Below, piece by piece: positions 23,501 to 36,309 of a stretch of DNA of 64,000 nt. The first letter of the stretch is position 1. Each line of letters starts with the position of its first letter. The notes under the pieces are model-generated. The model was given only the letters and a program-made list of their open reading frames with translations, ran no database searches and was not told the origin of the DNA. This DNA comes from Colias croceus (Eukaryota > Arthropoda > Insecta > Lepidoptera > Pieridae): contig NC_059568.1 of the NCBI RefSeq assembly GCF_905220415.1, positions 5,270,001 to 5,334,000 of the forward strand. The letters run 5' to 3'. The position numbers and the translations under genes are program-made.

Positions 23501-25624
23501 ACAATTAATAACGCGCTTATCACCGCGGACCGTAATTTTGAATTCTCAAGGTCATGGTATCGGAACTAAAAATTTAACGTTAAAAATAATAAAAACAAAA
23601 TCGAAACGGTCGTTATAATTGAAATAAAGAAAATCATAAAATTAAAAGTTCCCTCGTCCAACTGGAACTCACGGACAACATTACAAACATTAAATAATAT
23701 ACATTCATAGCAAGACTACTAAAAAGTAAGAAAATTGCGAGTGGCGAAATTTAGGTGTTAAAACGCCAATCTGGGAGACAATAGTAAGAAACCCACAGTC
23801 ACGACAAATACCTACTCAAAAACATAAAAAGCTCAAAACAAAAAACAACAATGGAGCAACGACAGTGTCTTGCTTGGAGGTATGCTTAATAGCAAAGTAC
23901 ATTTTAGTATGCCTTTACGACGCTCCTGGAAGGTCTCACTACTCCAACCAATTGGTTACTGATGGTATTGAGAGGAAATACAATTTAGTAATAGCAACGA
24001 GTAGTGTCGACCTATCCAGGAGGTCTGCTCCAAGACGCCGGCATGCTCGCAGCCTCGTGTCTGGGGCTGCTCGGTCGCTTAGCGCAGCTGAGCGACCGAG
24101 ACAAGCGTGAGCTGACAGGGACGAGTACCATGAGCACTTCGGAGACGGAGCTGATAGAGAGCACATACATGGTGACGCCCACCTCCACTGGCGGACCTGC
24201 AATCAAGCCCAATCGTGAGTCGAGCGCATTACGCGCGAGTGAAAACCAAACCAAAGATCCCGGTAACCCTCAATCGAAGGCGGACTTATACGTATAAATC
24301 CGTCACTCGAAAAAGAGTAACTCTTCAGTGAATATGACCATCTAAGTAAAAGTAGTCTCTTAAATACCATTTTCACTTCAGATAGGGAGCTGATCGATAG
24401 CACGTACATGGTGACTCCCACGTCGACGGGTGGTCCTGAAATTTCATATTGGTTACTCCACAGTAGTCCCATCGCGACCGCTTTTGGTGCAATGCTGCCC
24501 AATACATTTCTTCACAACGTGAATTTCCAAAAAGCAGCAGATGACTGCTTCTCGAGCGCAGTAAAATAATTATTCTAATATGGAATACCTATCGCAAATC
24601 AGTTCGTGCTGCTATTTACACAGATGCATTTATCGAAACATTATTTAGGTCTATTTGGATGCAATTATTTGTGATGATATTTTTTTACAAATTTTTGTAA
24701 CACGAACTTACTTATTAGGTCTAAATTTAAAATTTTCAGAATTAAACTTACCTGCAGATCAACAATTTTGTAAATAAGGAAATTTTAAAAACAATCTTAA
24801 ATTTTTTGGTTTATTTTACCAATTAAATTGAAAATTTTAAAATCGTATTCAAAGAATTTTATCCCCTCTTTTATTTCAAGGAATTGTTTCCATCATAACA
24901 ACGAAATTTAATTTGATAGGTACAACGTTATAAAATGAAAACATTTATATTCTGCATACAAACCGTCTCTTCCAGGAAATGTATTTTAAAAATGATTGTA
25001 ACAGCATAACAGCGAACCGTTAAAGCGTGTCTGCGTGTCATTTATTTGAAAGCTTAGCTATCCTGACAGCTCGTTTTGCATCTGCAAGCTCAAGCGAATT
25101 TAGGAATTATGATAATCGTGTATAATACGAACATTTGAAAACGGTGACCCACATCGTGTGAGCTCGTTGCAAATAAGCGACCCTTTTCGGGGTTTAGACA
25201 TAGTATAAAGAGAAAAGTTAAGTCATCTTCGAACAAAGGTACATCGTGCCGTTTGTATGTACGCCGTCCGCTTGGTCACGCTCTCCGTTCATGTACTTAC
25301 GCTCGCACACAACGGCGCTCGGTTCCTACTCTGGTACCGTGACGGCCGCGCCATTGCTGTGAGCGGTCGGAGTTTGTTTATACAATTATTTAAAATATCA
25401 ATCTGACATGGTGACAACCCTGCACCTCGCGAGTTTACGAGCCGTGCGCTTTTAAACGCCGGAAGTCGGCCTACTTCTCTCTTTATACTATGGTTTAGAC
25501 AACACAGAATTGGATATACTCACCGCCGTAATTGGGTCTCACTCTTTTATCGTAGCTGACACTCAGCGAATCCAAAATGGCGGAGATGTTGACGTCACCG
25601 AACATGCCCCCACCGCCCGCGCCT
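20342..25624 (-). CDS. Rdl: GABA-gated chloride channel subunit RDL (first exon missing)
   Basis: RDL is a Cys-loop receptor that forms the main insect GABA-gated chloride channel in neurons and is the target of cyclodienes, fipronil and related insecticides. Exons, in gene order: 25624-25524, then 24435-24368 or 24196-24129, 22710-22484, 22399-22317, 21991-21854, 21620-21336, 21094-20913, 20823-20671 and 20506-20342. All phases agree and give about 466 residues. Visible are MFGDVNISAILDSLSVSYDK, the loop around FYFRQFWTDPRL, the Cys-loop start CPMDLQYFPMDRQLC, TM1 ([20 protein letters not shown]), TM2 (TPARVSLGVTTVLTMTTLMS), TM3 ([20 protein letters not shown]) and TM4 (IVFPVCFVCFNLMYWIIYL). 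The TM3-TM4 loop is short and Pro-rich, unlike the long Gly/His-rich fly loop. Ser replaces Ala at the TM2 resistance site. The signal-peptide exon was not located. Confidence 0.96.
20671..20823 (-). CDS. Rdl: RDL exon 9: cytoplasmic loop
   Basis: It encodes EVRFKVHDPKAYSKGVTHEN and a Pro-rich run (ARGPPAPAPPAPQPEEE), then IPPHLLQASK. EVRFKVHDPKA is conserved in fly RDL, which confirms the frame after the variable loop. Fifty-one codons, both ends on codon boundaries. Confidence 0.92.
20913..21094 (-). CDS. Rdl: RDL exon 8: end of TM3 and cytoplasmic loop
   Basis: It reads EYATVGYMAKRIQMRKQRFT, conserved after TM3, then a variable stretch rich in Pro and Ser (EPLPPPRTSTLSRPAPPSRS) up to the donor TCA|GTAAGT. 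An ORF that seems to continue beyond it is only intron read-through. Confidence 0.9.
21336..21620 (-). CDS. Rdl: RDL exon 7: TM1 to TM3, resistance-site serine
   Basis: It holds NYSRLACEIQFVRSMG, all of TM1 and TM2 and most of TM3. In TM2 the codon at 21472-21474 is TCA (Ser), in TPARVSLGVTT; sensitive fly RDL has Ala there. The TM3 Gly in VYLGTC, implicated in meta-diamide sensitivity, is unchanged. Confidence 0.96.
21472..21474 (-). other. Rdl: RDL TM2 resistance-site codon, TCA (Ser)
   Basis: The codon is TCA in TPARV-S-LGVTT, equivalent to fly Ala301/302. Ser here is the classical dieldrin-resistance replacement. It is also, by my recollection, the normal residue in some lepidopteran RDL paralogues (RDL2). 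The sequence alone does not say which applies. Confidence 0.9.
21854..21991 (-). CDS. Rdl: RDL exon 6 ([10 protein letters not shown] form)
   Basis: It encodes [20 protein letters not shown] and [20 protein letters not shown]. This matches the fly exon 6 form that reads [10 protein letters not shown]; no copy of the other fly form (FWRDGLSSVG) was found in the 325-bp intron before it or the 233-bp intron after it. Confidence 0.95.
22317..22399 (-). CDS. Rdl: RDL exon 5: Cys-loop
   Basis: It encodes LTITASCPMDLQYFPMDRQL then CNIEIES. The two Cys residues, 13 residues apart, form the signature disulfide of the family, around the conserved YFPMD. Donor GTT|GTGAGT. Confidence 0.95.
22484..22710 (-). 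CDS. Rdl: RDL exon 4: agonist-site region
   Basis: Begins DFTLDFYFRQFWTDPRLAYK and runs through GVETLSVGSEFIRNIWVPDT and SNEFIRIHHSGSITRSI, ending with two bases of an Arg codon before GTGAGT. It carries the complementary-face loop and the WVPDTFF motif typical of Cys-loop receptors. Confidence 0.96.
24129..24196 (-). CDS. Rdl: RDL exon 3, proximal alternative copy (VSEVLM form)
   Basis: A 68-base exon with acceptor TTGCAG and a weak donor ATG|GTACTC. It encodes GPPVEVGVTMYVLSISSVSE then VLM. It differs from the other copy by D/E, L/V and K/L at the protein level and at many synonymous sites, so the duplication is old and both copies have been held under selection. Confidence 0.93.
24368..24435 (-). 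CDS. Rdl: RDL exon 3, distal alternative copy (LSEVKM form)
   Basis: A 68-base exon with acceptor ATTTCAG and a weak donor ATG|GTATTT. It encodes GPPVDVGVTMYVLSISSLSE then VKM. The second copy 171 bases downstream has the same length and phases, so only one can be used per transcript. Fly Rdl has the same two exon 3 choices, differing at the L/V and K/L positions seen here. Confidence 0.93.
25199..25492. mobile_element. MITE with 7-8 bp target duplication in RDL intron
   Basis: Ends CATAGTATAAAGAGA and its reverse complement TCTCTTTATACTATG face each other, flanked by GTTTAGA(C) on both sides (25192-25199 and 25493-25500). Duplication length fits hAT or P-type elements. The interior is CpG-rich, unlike the surrounding intron, and has no transposase. 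Confidence 0.75.
25524..25624 (-). CDS. Rdl: RDL exon 2: N-terminal extracellular segment
   Basis: The acceptor is TTTGCAG and the donor is GGCG|GTGAGT. It encodes GAGGGGMFGDVNISAI through KRVRPNYG, the start of the mature ligand-binding domain. The first base finishes a codon begun in an unseen upstream exon. The Met in GGGGM is internal, not the start. Confidence 0.93.
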
Positions 25625-28600
25625 CTGCAAACAATTCGTACTGTTAATATTAATATTTCATACTCTTCAATATTTTTTTGGGATAAAATATGCACGTTAT
25701 GTAACATACACATACGCATGAGATACGTCCGTTAATTCGTACATTTTTCATAATCGGTCCCCTCATATTACTCGTTATATATTTATCTATAGATTATAAG
25801 TACAAAATATGAGGTCCGCTTAAATACAATTTTTCGAGCCAATAACCTCGCCCGATTAACACGTTCGACCGAACGTTCCGTTCGCCCGACTTTAAATAGA
25901 GCGAGTGCCTATGGATATATCGTCGCACTTTTATATCTTCCCACATTATTGATCGCACTAACGCAACCCTCTTTCACCCCAATTAAGCCCCCGGCTTGTA
26001 GGGTGAAACATTTAAACGGTGCTGGCAGTAATTGGTACTGTATTTTGCCAGTGGCAATGGAATTTGGAAATGATTGCGCGCGATCGGACTTATATTTCTG
26101 TTTCAAATTTTGCGCTTCAACCAAAAATTGCAATTCATCTTTTAAAATCAATGAATATTGTAAAATAAACATTTATCGGCGGATTTAAACTACAAAAATA
26201 AATTATAAGACCATTAATTTATATGTAGATGAATTAATTATTATAAACTATAAAAAATAACTACGCTAATATAGTACGTAACTAAAACCATGTTCTTTAT
26301 AAAATGTTAACTCAATTTTATCTTCCTGAACTTTATCGTGAAAGTATCAAAACCTTTCAATACACTTCCACTTTATATGAACATTTCCCAGGAAATATGA
26401 AATTCTCACCGCCGCGATGTTGATATGCGTCGACAGCGTCAATATTATACAGTACATTTTCCTTTTATACATTTTATATTATTCTGTGAAATTTATTGTA
26501 CTCTTCCATGTGTATTTTTTACTATTTATTCATGTCTTATTCCTGTAATTCTAATTGAGTATGTAGTTACTCGGAATTATTAATATTTTTATACAATTAT
26601 TCGTATCACGGTATAACACGATGTCTATTCAATAAATTTCTAAAGCACACGTCTTTACAATAAATTGAAATTTATTTTTCCAACAAGTTTGATTTCGTTC
26701 GTCATTCATATTTTTTAATATTATGAACTCATAATGCCAAATTATCGTACTTTATTTAATTCATCATATTTTACTCAAAACTTCGAAGGGAGAAGTCATG
26801 ATAAAGAATTTATACGTAAATCAATAAATTGAAACGGAACATAACGATAAATTACAGATAGCATACAACCCACATGTAAGCAAAAGTACCCCACTTAAGG
26901 ATAATGTATCAATTCATTTAAATACAAAATGAGGGTGAATTGTTAGAAATTCAAGTTCACCATCGATTTGTGGAAATTGAGACCCATTATTCGAGCTAAG
27001 ACATTTGATCGTTCGCGTAGGTGGACATGTTACGATGTTATTACCCCTTATCATCTGCTATCTTCAGATAATTGTATCGTGGTTAATGGATTGATCAAAT
27101 CAATAACGCAAATGAACTATGAACGTTTAGGGAAATCGTTAGAAGTTTTAAATTGTATCTACGTATGACCTTTGAAAAACTTATAAAACGTTAAAGCGGA
27201 GCGTTGTTAAAAACCGTAATAAAAATAAGATTTCAATAACTTTTAAAATTAATTAAGTAGAATCAATAATAACGTTTTCTTTAACTAACCTAATAACTTA
27301 ATTTTTAAAACTTCCCATTTTTGGAAATTAATAGATAAATATTTTATTAAGTATAATTAATAATTACATAGGATTTTTTTATATTATTTACAAACATATC
27401 ACGAGCATAACTTCTCTGTGTTTAAATTATTGCTTGTTTATATGCAAATAATGTATTTAATTACAAGTGATTATTTAAACAGATAAAGATAACGCTATAA
27501 TTTGAAATATTCTAGCATTATTGGAACAATTTATTTAAATTCGATTAGAAAACCTTTTAGTTTGAAGACGATTGGATAAACATTAATAACCTATAATCTC
27601 CTATCTAATGCGCTTTTATTTATTTTAAGTCCTGTTATACTGCAGTATAAACTCAAACTCAAACGTCTATATAAGGTGACTTCGTAGAAACTTGAATCGT
27701 CAATAAATTATATAGAAATTACCCCGCGTTCGGAAAGCAATTTATATTGAGAAGCCGATGAAAATCTCTAGACGCCCTGCCCTTCAAATCGTATCAATTG
27801 AAATAAATTACATTTATTATATTTACGTAAATTACCTACTTCTTTAGTATTCTCATTTCTTAGAAACGGTCAATAATTGATATTTAAGGAAACCCACATG
27901 AATAGTAAATTATCAAACATACTTTTATTGATTCAAAGAAATGCATATTTTAGAATGCTAAGTTTTATTATAATATTAAGTAGGTCGTGATATAAATGTG
28001 TGTGTAAATTATATTATAGTCACATAGCCATGCCATTTCATTTATCGTACATACCTACTGTATATTATTTTACAATTTTTAGGTTATATTATTTCTTAAA
28101 CAAAAATGGTACTATGTTTTAAAATACATGTATTATAAATCCCACTGCATATGTTTATTATAAGTATAGTCAAATTATGTATAAAATATATACGAATAAA
28201 TACTTTCGTCCCTGTATATTATACATAATATAGGGAAATTTATATAAAATATCGATTTTCTAAGGGTGCGCTACGTCTTACGTAATTTTATTATGCTGGT
28301 AACTTCTAGGCATGCGTGGTTAAAGTTGCTAGCATAATAATAAATTAAGAAATAATGAAGCATACAAATACAACATAATTTGACTATTAATCGATAATAT
28401 AATATTGTTTTTAATATTTTTTTTCTAGAATTTTCTAGGTGGTGAAAGAAGAAAATACGTAAAAAAGGAATTGAGTTCTTATAAATGAAATGAATACGTG
28501 CGGTTTACGATGGACGATGGACGATCTTTTAATGAAAATAATTCTTTGTAATGTTTTAACCCTTTTTGTTTATTTTTTATTTTCTATTTAAATGGAAATA

Positions 28601-30800
28601 AAAATATTTATTAAGTCTGTGTTTTAAACTTGATCCTTTACCTGTAATCCAGAAAATTCCTACACGCGTTCCGAACGTCTTTTTTGTCGGGTTTTCAAAT
28701 GATGCAAGGTGGAGGTGATGTTTATTTTTTATTTTTAAGTATTTTATATGTGAATTTATTTATTTTTTTTAAGATTTTATATTATATTATAAGATAGATT
28801 CGCTGTATATATTTTTTTCTACAATCGTCATCGTTGGCGTTGGCAGCCATTATTTCTACGCTACGCCATTTTAGGTATATTATCTACTCACAAAAGCTTC
28901 AACACAAGGTAAGTCGTTATTTTTATATTATACGACTATTTTAAGGAGCACTTTCATGCACCAAACTCGATCATAAAAAATATGCATTTTAATAAATAAT
29001 AATATACCTGTTACGTATATTTAAAAATGTAGGTATGTGTTTTCGTATTTATTTTACTGTGAATTTATGAGTATAACGTTTCAACATAACATATTTTACT
29101 AAAATATAAAAAAATTACATTTACGTAGTTTACGGTACAAAAGTTTACGCTTAACTCTGTGTACAAAATACGTAGGTAATCGATTCGCGATTTTTTTAGC
29201 AACGTTGAAATGCATTTATTGCAAATAATATAATATCAAATAATATAACATTTTCAAGCAAAAATTTACGTTTTCTTAAATTATTGAAAATATCAAATTT
29301 AACATTTTTTACGCAATTATTTACGATTTTTAAATAAACAAATCAACCCGCCATTTCCACACACATTTATGCACAATAAAATCCGTGAAAAAATAAAAAT
29401 ATTTTCTACTTACATTTTTAAGCGCGGTGAATTTCGCGTCCATTGTTTTAGTATAGAACTGTTGCTCTACGCAGTACATAGCGGGGCAACGTTCCAACGT
29501 TGTTTGACATTAGCGGCGTCGCTGACATCGGCTCAATCGATTTTTCGGGGAACTCATAGGAGGCGGTTACACCCGCAAAGCTAAGAAATATAACTCCCCC
29601 AAAAGTGAAGTTTAGGGCGTCGGCTGTAGGATCGATGTTGGATTTAGTTACGGATGGAGGCGAATATGGTTAAGTTTGAATATTTTGATGTAGAAATTTG
29701 AAATTAATTTATTTGAATACTGAATTTCATTATTTAAAAAAAGGAAATTTTAATTCATACTGTACTGCGATTTCAATAATTTCTGGTTTAAATTAAATAT
29801 CTAATTTATTGCTCTAACAGATACTTGATCGATATTGAAGGTGCATTTTGTTACGTTTGAATCTGATGCAAAAGTGTAAAAAATAGTTTATAAATACTGA
29901 ATTTAATAAATAACAAAATATAAGATTCTCATCTATGAATACTGGATTGCGATTTTAATAAATTAAGGTGTGTTTTAAGTTAAATAATTTTCCATTCTAG
30001 CAGATATTCTTGCAATATAAAGTGATTATCGGATAAAAATTCTATAATTTTTATGAAAATATAGATCATAATATTATTATGTTAATGTTACATAACTAAT
30101 AAATAAACTATTATTTAGTTCTCGTGTACAAAATTCGTTAAGGCGTGGGTTACTATTAGATATATTATTATTTTACCTACTTACGTATTTTCTAACACCA
30201 GAATATGAAAGAAATATTTATAAATAATATTATCTGAAAGCGTCTCTGAACTAATGGCGTTTATTTTTATATTCCTTTGATAAACTTTAATACATTTTTG
30301 TTTATTATAAGTAGATACTATTTATCGACTGTTGTTACACACGCGATAAAGTTTTAACTGTTCTGTCAATATTTTTATGAAACCTATGCAAGATAATATT
30401 ATGTATATAGAAACCTCCCTATACAATTTATTGATCCGTGCTAAGATTTTTAAAAATAAGACATCACGTAATATATATTACTGTAATTTATGTAATATAA
30501 GTAATCGTATACATACGTAAATTAATTTGCATAATGTAAAATATTCATTTAAATTATTCCTGTATTTCCCTAAAGACAGAATATCTGAACAAAACAAACT
30601 TGATGAAAACTTGAAAATTGAGCACAACATGTCGAAATCAACAGAAAAAACTCGCTTGAATCATTTTAATAATGCACAACCCCTATTAGTATAAAAGAGA
30701 ATAATTTCCAAACGTTAATAAACGAATTACCAACTACCTGAGGCATAGTTTTTATCGTATCTCGTTAATCCATTACCGAAATTAATTGAACAAACGAATC
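25625..30800. other. No gene seen; possible RDL first intron
   Basis: AT-rich non-coding sequence. A CpG-richer patch at 29430-29640 and another at 25830-25960 stand out and could be regulatory, but no promoter element, splice-linked ORF or signal peptide was found on either strand. Confidence 0.45.
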
Positions 30801-30819
30801 AAGCGTGTAAAGAACAAAA

Positions 30820-31057
30820 AAGAACGGCCAAGTGTGAGTCGGACTCGCGCACGAAGGGTTCCGAAATGTGGGGACCCCGCCTTAATATATGTATATTTTT
30901 TAATTTTTAGTATCTGTTGTTATAGCGGCAGCGGAAATGCATCATTTGTGAAAAATTCAGCTTTCTAGCTATCACGGCTTATGAGATACAGCCTGGACAA
31001 CAAAGTCTAATAACTAATACTGTCCCGTTTTACCGTTTCGGTACGGAACCCTAAAAA
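30820..31057 (+). repeat. CGGCCAAGTGCGAGTCGG-family element, short copy
   Basis: It starts ACGGCCAAGTGTGAGTCGGA and ends TACGGAACCCTAAAAAG, with most of the interior missing compared with the copy at 62812-63650. The ends carry GGGTTCCG and CGGAACCC in inverted orientation. Confidence 0.75.
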
Positions 31058-34000
31058 GCACTAACACAGAACCACGTAACGAAATCAATTACAGCTAACC
31101 AGCTTAATGCATCACCTGAATGGAATTTGGTTTTAATAAACTTTGTTTGCAGTAGGTAATGCAATTATTCGGTTAACGATTTTAATGTGCCTCACTGCGG
31201 CGCAACGAAACCGCAATTTATTATAGACTTTAAATGTGGCATTTTTAAAGAATGAACTATGTATTGCAGTACGTTTTTCTTTGTCATAAATTTTGATAGT
31301 GTTTCTGGCGAAGTAACGCTGAATAGTCGAGATTTTGGAAAAGAACGCGTATACTAAAGAGGAAAAATTGTCCATTGAATCAGCAAGTAAAATGAAGAAA
31401 TAATAGTTTCGTTAAATCACTGAATACTTAATTAATCCTGACTAATTAAAATTTCAAATCAATTTGCAAATACATGGCTTGAATCTATTAACAGTCCACA
31501 AAAATATCACATAAAACCCAGATAGAGTATACCTACGTGAAACAAACGTCTCACACTCGAAAATCTTAAAACCCATTATGCAAATTATATGTAAACATTG
31601 ATCGTTAACATCATTAACCTTTCAAGCGAAAGTGGGTCTTAAGAAGGGAAAAGCATTTTGGAAAATTGGCTAAGAGAATCAACTGATCTGCCGCACAAGG
31701 GTGCCTGTATTGAGAACCACTCCACTCGACCACTGATTCCTCTTATAAAGTGGAAAAATAAACCTTTCCAACTTTTGATTAATTAGTTTGAGAGTTCCCG
31801 TGCGGTTGCAGTACTCTTTTTAGCTATCTTAACTTTTGTGGGTATCGTTTTAAATAAAAATGTAGAGAGATAGAGTTTAGTTATTGAATATTGTAAAAAA
31901 ATAATAAACTTTTGGGTGGAATTCTGATTACAATTTGTTCTCTGCAGTCATAATAAAATCATTTTGTATGTTAATTACATTTAAGGACAATTAATTTTCA
32001 ATGCTTCATTTCAATTTTTTTAACGTCATGACGTCACGGGGATATGCTGTTTTTAATACATAAAACATAGATTTAGTTCTTCGATAATCGAACAGTTTTT
32101 GCTAAGCTATAATCATAAGTGATATTAAACTTTGAGCGATACAATTTACTAAAGCGTTGTAATTTATTGCAGTTGTGTTCATTTATTCATAGATAAAGTC
32201 CGTCTATGGTGACTATAATCACAAAGAGAATATCTAATAGCATGATTGCACAGAAGCAAAGCTCCAAGAATAGACATCAATAATTACCAAGTGCATTTAC
32301 TAGTAGGTAAAATGACGTGATGAATAATATTGAATGTTTTGTTATATTCTACTAGCTGTCTGTCTATGGCTTCACCCGTGTAGTCGAAGGTAAATTTCCC
32401 GTTACCGTTACCGTGGTTTAGCAAATTAAACATAGATCCTTTTTCAGGACTCAAACTGTCTTAATAAATTCACCGAAATCAATGGTGTAAAGAAAATACA
32501 GACAGATAGAGTTACTTTCTCATTAATTATAATGTTATTAGGGATTGTCTTTTATTAACATCTAATCAAAATACACATTATCATTATAATTCATAATTAA
32601 TGAAACTGAATATACCAATGAATTTCAAACAACACGAAGAACATCTTTCTCCAAATCAATATAAATAGTTAAAAACTGAACCGCAGCAACTATTTTGAAT
32701 TCGTGACTGTTATCGTGAACTCTGTTTAACTTTAAACGTTGTATAAACTGGGTTAAGTTGGTACAATTTCAGATTACGATTCGTATCACGTAACCAAAAT
32801 TTGAATTATCGATCCCTATGGATGGTAACTAAGAAGCAGATGTTATGTAACTAGATACTGGTTTTGAGCTGGACTAGATTTCTGAATAGTAGCTGTAAGA
32901 ATGGTTGATTTTACCTCTTTATTATTACAAAATTCACTGGGATTGAAGGAAATTTGCAAGAATTTTGTAAAACTGTGTTTTTCACACCGACTTTTTTACT
33001 TTGAACAAACGTGTTATCGACCTGGGCCTTTTTCTCAATGGTTTTTTCTAATACGTTGAACAATTGTTTTAAATACACCTTTTTGTTTCTCATACTAAAT
33101 AAAAACAAATGTTAGCAACAAACTTTACTTAATCATTACACAATAAGACGTTTATGTTTCTTGCAGTAAAAAACGCATTACAATTTTTTTACGATTTTTC
33201 GTCATCAGATTTGAGAACAAAAAGACCACAAGAGTTATTTTAATATTTAAAGTTCCCGATGTTTTAAATTCCTATAACCATATAGTGAAATATTTATTAA
33301 TATAATCTGTAACCACGGATAATTAAAATAAAGTTGATACCACATTTATTGTAGCATTTGTAATGTCAGTTCGATTAATAACAATCAATTAATAACCAGT
33401 TTAATATTGGAAAACTTAGATTACTTGGAAAACATGTCTTTTTTCATATTATAATAATGTTTTTCAGTTATTCCATAATTTATGTTTAATCTATTTCATA
33501 AAGAACAAAAATATTGAAATGTTATATCGGTTCTTCTCCGTAGAAACTGCTTTTCGAATCAGTGGTATTAATGTTCAAACTAAATTATGACGATTCAAAC
33601 GTGCTTTTAGAAGAAGTCTAATTGGTTTAATAAATGTTCGAGTTTGAGTTTAATCGTCTTCTACACGTTAAAATGTTTATCAAACTTCATCGTAGTGTAA
33701 CGTTAATAATATCTATTTAAGGAATATAAATAAATTGTTTGTTGTTAATTCTCAATTTAATACCTATTACCAGGCATCCCTATATTTATTAGGTTAGAAG
33801 GCGTAGAGCTGATTACAGCTAGGTGTTTCATGCCGTTGATCAGTAAATTAACTATCGACAGCACGGCTTCCAACAAGACTACAGTCTTAATTAAACCTTT
33901 AATTAATTCCACTAAATATTATAACGAGGCGTATAAAAGTATTACGTTCATTTTTACGTAGGTCATTTCTTAAAATAAATATTCCAATTATTTCTCCATA

Positions 34001-34800
34001 AATGCTATAAATAGCCTTTACTCCTCATTTATACGGACTTCATTACATTATGTTATACGCCTTTGCCTATCCTTTTTCGACGTATGAAATGGTAAGCTGT
34101 CTTTTGATATATTTACCTTTGAAATTATATTCCTAATTGAATGTAGGATGTACTTATTTCTCAACTTCCTCGAGATAATTGTTATTGTTAAGACCAGTTA
34201 GGAAGGAAACTGGGTGTTTATCAAAGAAAATCAGTAGGACGTATACAATTTTATTAGCAGAATATAAATATCTATTCTTAGGCGTGATATATTCCTAATA
34301 TACCAGTTACATAAACCAAAACATGTGCAGTCTTTGTAACCTTACATTCAAAACAATTTTCAACACGCATTACGTGATCAAAACAAGATAATGAGCCAAA
34401 TGCAGTACGAATTACCGCCGTAATCCGGAATCCCCATTTCATTATTTATGTAACAAGTGTCGCACAGCCATTCGATTAACGCATTAACTGACAAACAGTA
34501 TGAACAATTTGTTCGTATACGTATATATCGAGTTCCCGTTATCGGCAGCAATATATTAGCATTCATTATAACTTTATTATCTGTATTGGAACTGCCGCTT
34601 TATTTATGCAATCAAGTAAATCCTATTAATTGCAAATACATTTATGTATTGATTAATTTAGTTCATTATGTAGTTGAATGGTATTGTCGCTAATGGAAAG
34701 TGATTGGGTAATGAAAGATGGTTTACTTCATTATCGGCTACTATCTTTAAAAGAAAGACAACTTAGAATACGTAGAGAACTATTGCCTCATGAATTTAAG
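31058..34800. other. No gene seen
   Basis: AT-rich sequence with short chance ORFs only. A degenerate transposon tail (CTAGCTGTCTGTCTATGGCT and following, with GACAGATAGAGTTACTTTCT) is visible around 32350-32520. Confidence 0.5.
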
Positions 34801-34806
34801 AATCTA

Positions 34807-35050
34807 CACATATAATAAATCTGTACAAGGGTCAATTTTGTACATTGAAAATATTGAAAAAATAAATAGCAGGGGGTGTTGCTGGATCGATACCAAATAT
34901 TATGTGATTAAAAAAATTTTTGTCTGTCTGTCTGTATGTGAAGACATCACGTGAAAACTAACGGTTCAATTTCGATGAAACTTGGTATACCTTATTATCC
35001 TGGGCATAAAATAGGATATTTTTTATCCCGAAAAAATACGTAGAGAACGT
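34807..35050 (+). repeat. Transposon tail, TTCGATGAAACTTGGTAT family
   Basis: It contains CATTGAAAATATTGAAAAAA, GGTGTTGCTGGATCGATACC, a TGTC run and AACTAACGGTTCAATTTCGA. Copies of the family lie at 46235-46556 (reversed) and 60035-60364. Confidence 0.75.
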
Positions 35051-36265
35051 ATTAAATACTCATGTTATTATTTTAGTGCTTCAACTTGTTTCTGATAAAT
35101 TAACTATTCTCTATGTCCTGGCGGACAACGTCTCTTTTTAAGTATTTCTTAATTTGTAAGTTTTTACCGTAGATTTGGAAAAATCCTGTATAAGATGAAG
35201 CATAAATGATATAACACGCCCTGTATTGAAAGCATTACGTGTTAGTAGTTTAGTACTGTGTAATTTTATTTGTTCCAATAGTTTCTAAAACAAAAACTAT
35301 AGCTTGCAAAACTGTTATAAAAAGTTTGCAATTGTGCCAATATTCAAACCAAATGTTCACACTGTTTTTCCATGACTTTGTGTCAAACATCCAAAAGTTT
35401 GTTTGGGTTCTTTAAAAATAATAATATTACCTAATAGGAATTATGGCTGACTGACGAATAATATTATTAAATAAAATGGAGATGTTTTTAAAAATCAACA
35501 CGTCAAATAAAACGTTGTAATAATTCAATGCAAATATGTTGAATTTCGAAGTTCAATGACATTTTACTTTTAAAAGCTTTTACTAGCAATTTTCATTACA
35601 ACCTTTAATGAAAATGAATTTTCCGATCAATCGGTAAGTGGCGTTATTCACAAGCATATATGGGTTTCAGTAAGCGAATTGTTAATGAAATTTATAAAAT
35701 TGTTTTTCACGTGCTGCAATTTTAATTGTGAAAAATAAGCGAAAATTCATTTTCATGGATGTTTTGATTACATTGCCAAGGTCAGGTATTCAAGTTCACT
35801 GTAGTAAACAATTCCATACGTAAAATATTTTGCGTATTCATATTTCAATTCATCGGAAATGTTTTGTTATTTAATACTGACGTATTTCTATGATAGATTT
35901 TATTTTATACATTTTATTTAGTTCGCTGAAAGCTTATTTTTATACGTAAATATTACAATGTGTAATCATGGCTCTTTATACCTTGGTAATTGAGTACACA
36001 TGAAGTACTTAATAATAAATTGGTATTTACAGTGGCTTATATTGGATTGTATATTATTGAACATATTTTTATTTAGTGAATATAAATCGAAATATCTAAG
36101 AGGAAATCTTTCACTCTGATTTTTCATATACCAAATAATAATGTAATCTGTGGTTTTAGAAAATAAACTACCGAAGAATATGCTATTGAATTAGGCGTTA
36201 ATAGTGAACATATATTACTACAATATTTAATTGGCCATAAAATATAAATAAAAAACATCTAAAAT
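35051..36265. other. No gene seen
   Basis: AT-rich non-coding stretch between two repeats; only short chance ORFs. Confidence 0.5.
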
Positions 36266-36266
36266 A

Positions 36267-36308
36267 CGAGCTACGTTGTGCTACGGTGTGCTACGATGTG
36301 CTACGATA
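36267..36308 (+). repeat. Short tandem repeat, TGTGCTACGR unit
   Basis: About four imperfect 10-base units directly before a truncated copy of the TATACTATGTAGTGAT family. Confidence 0.7.
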
Positions 36309-36309
36309 T

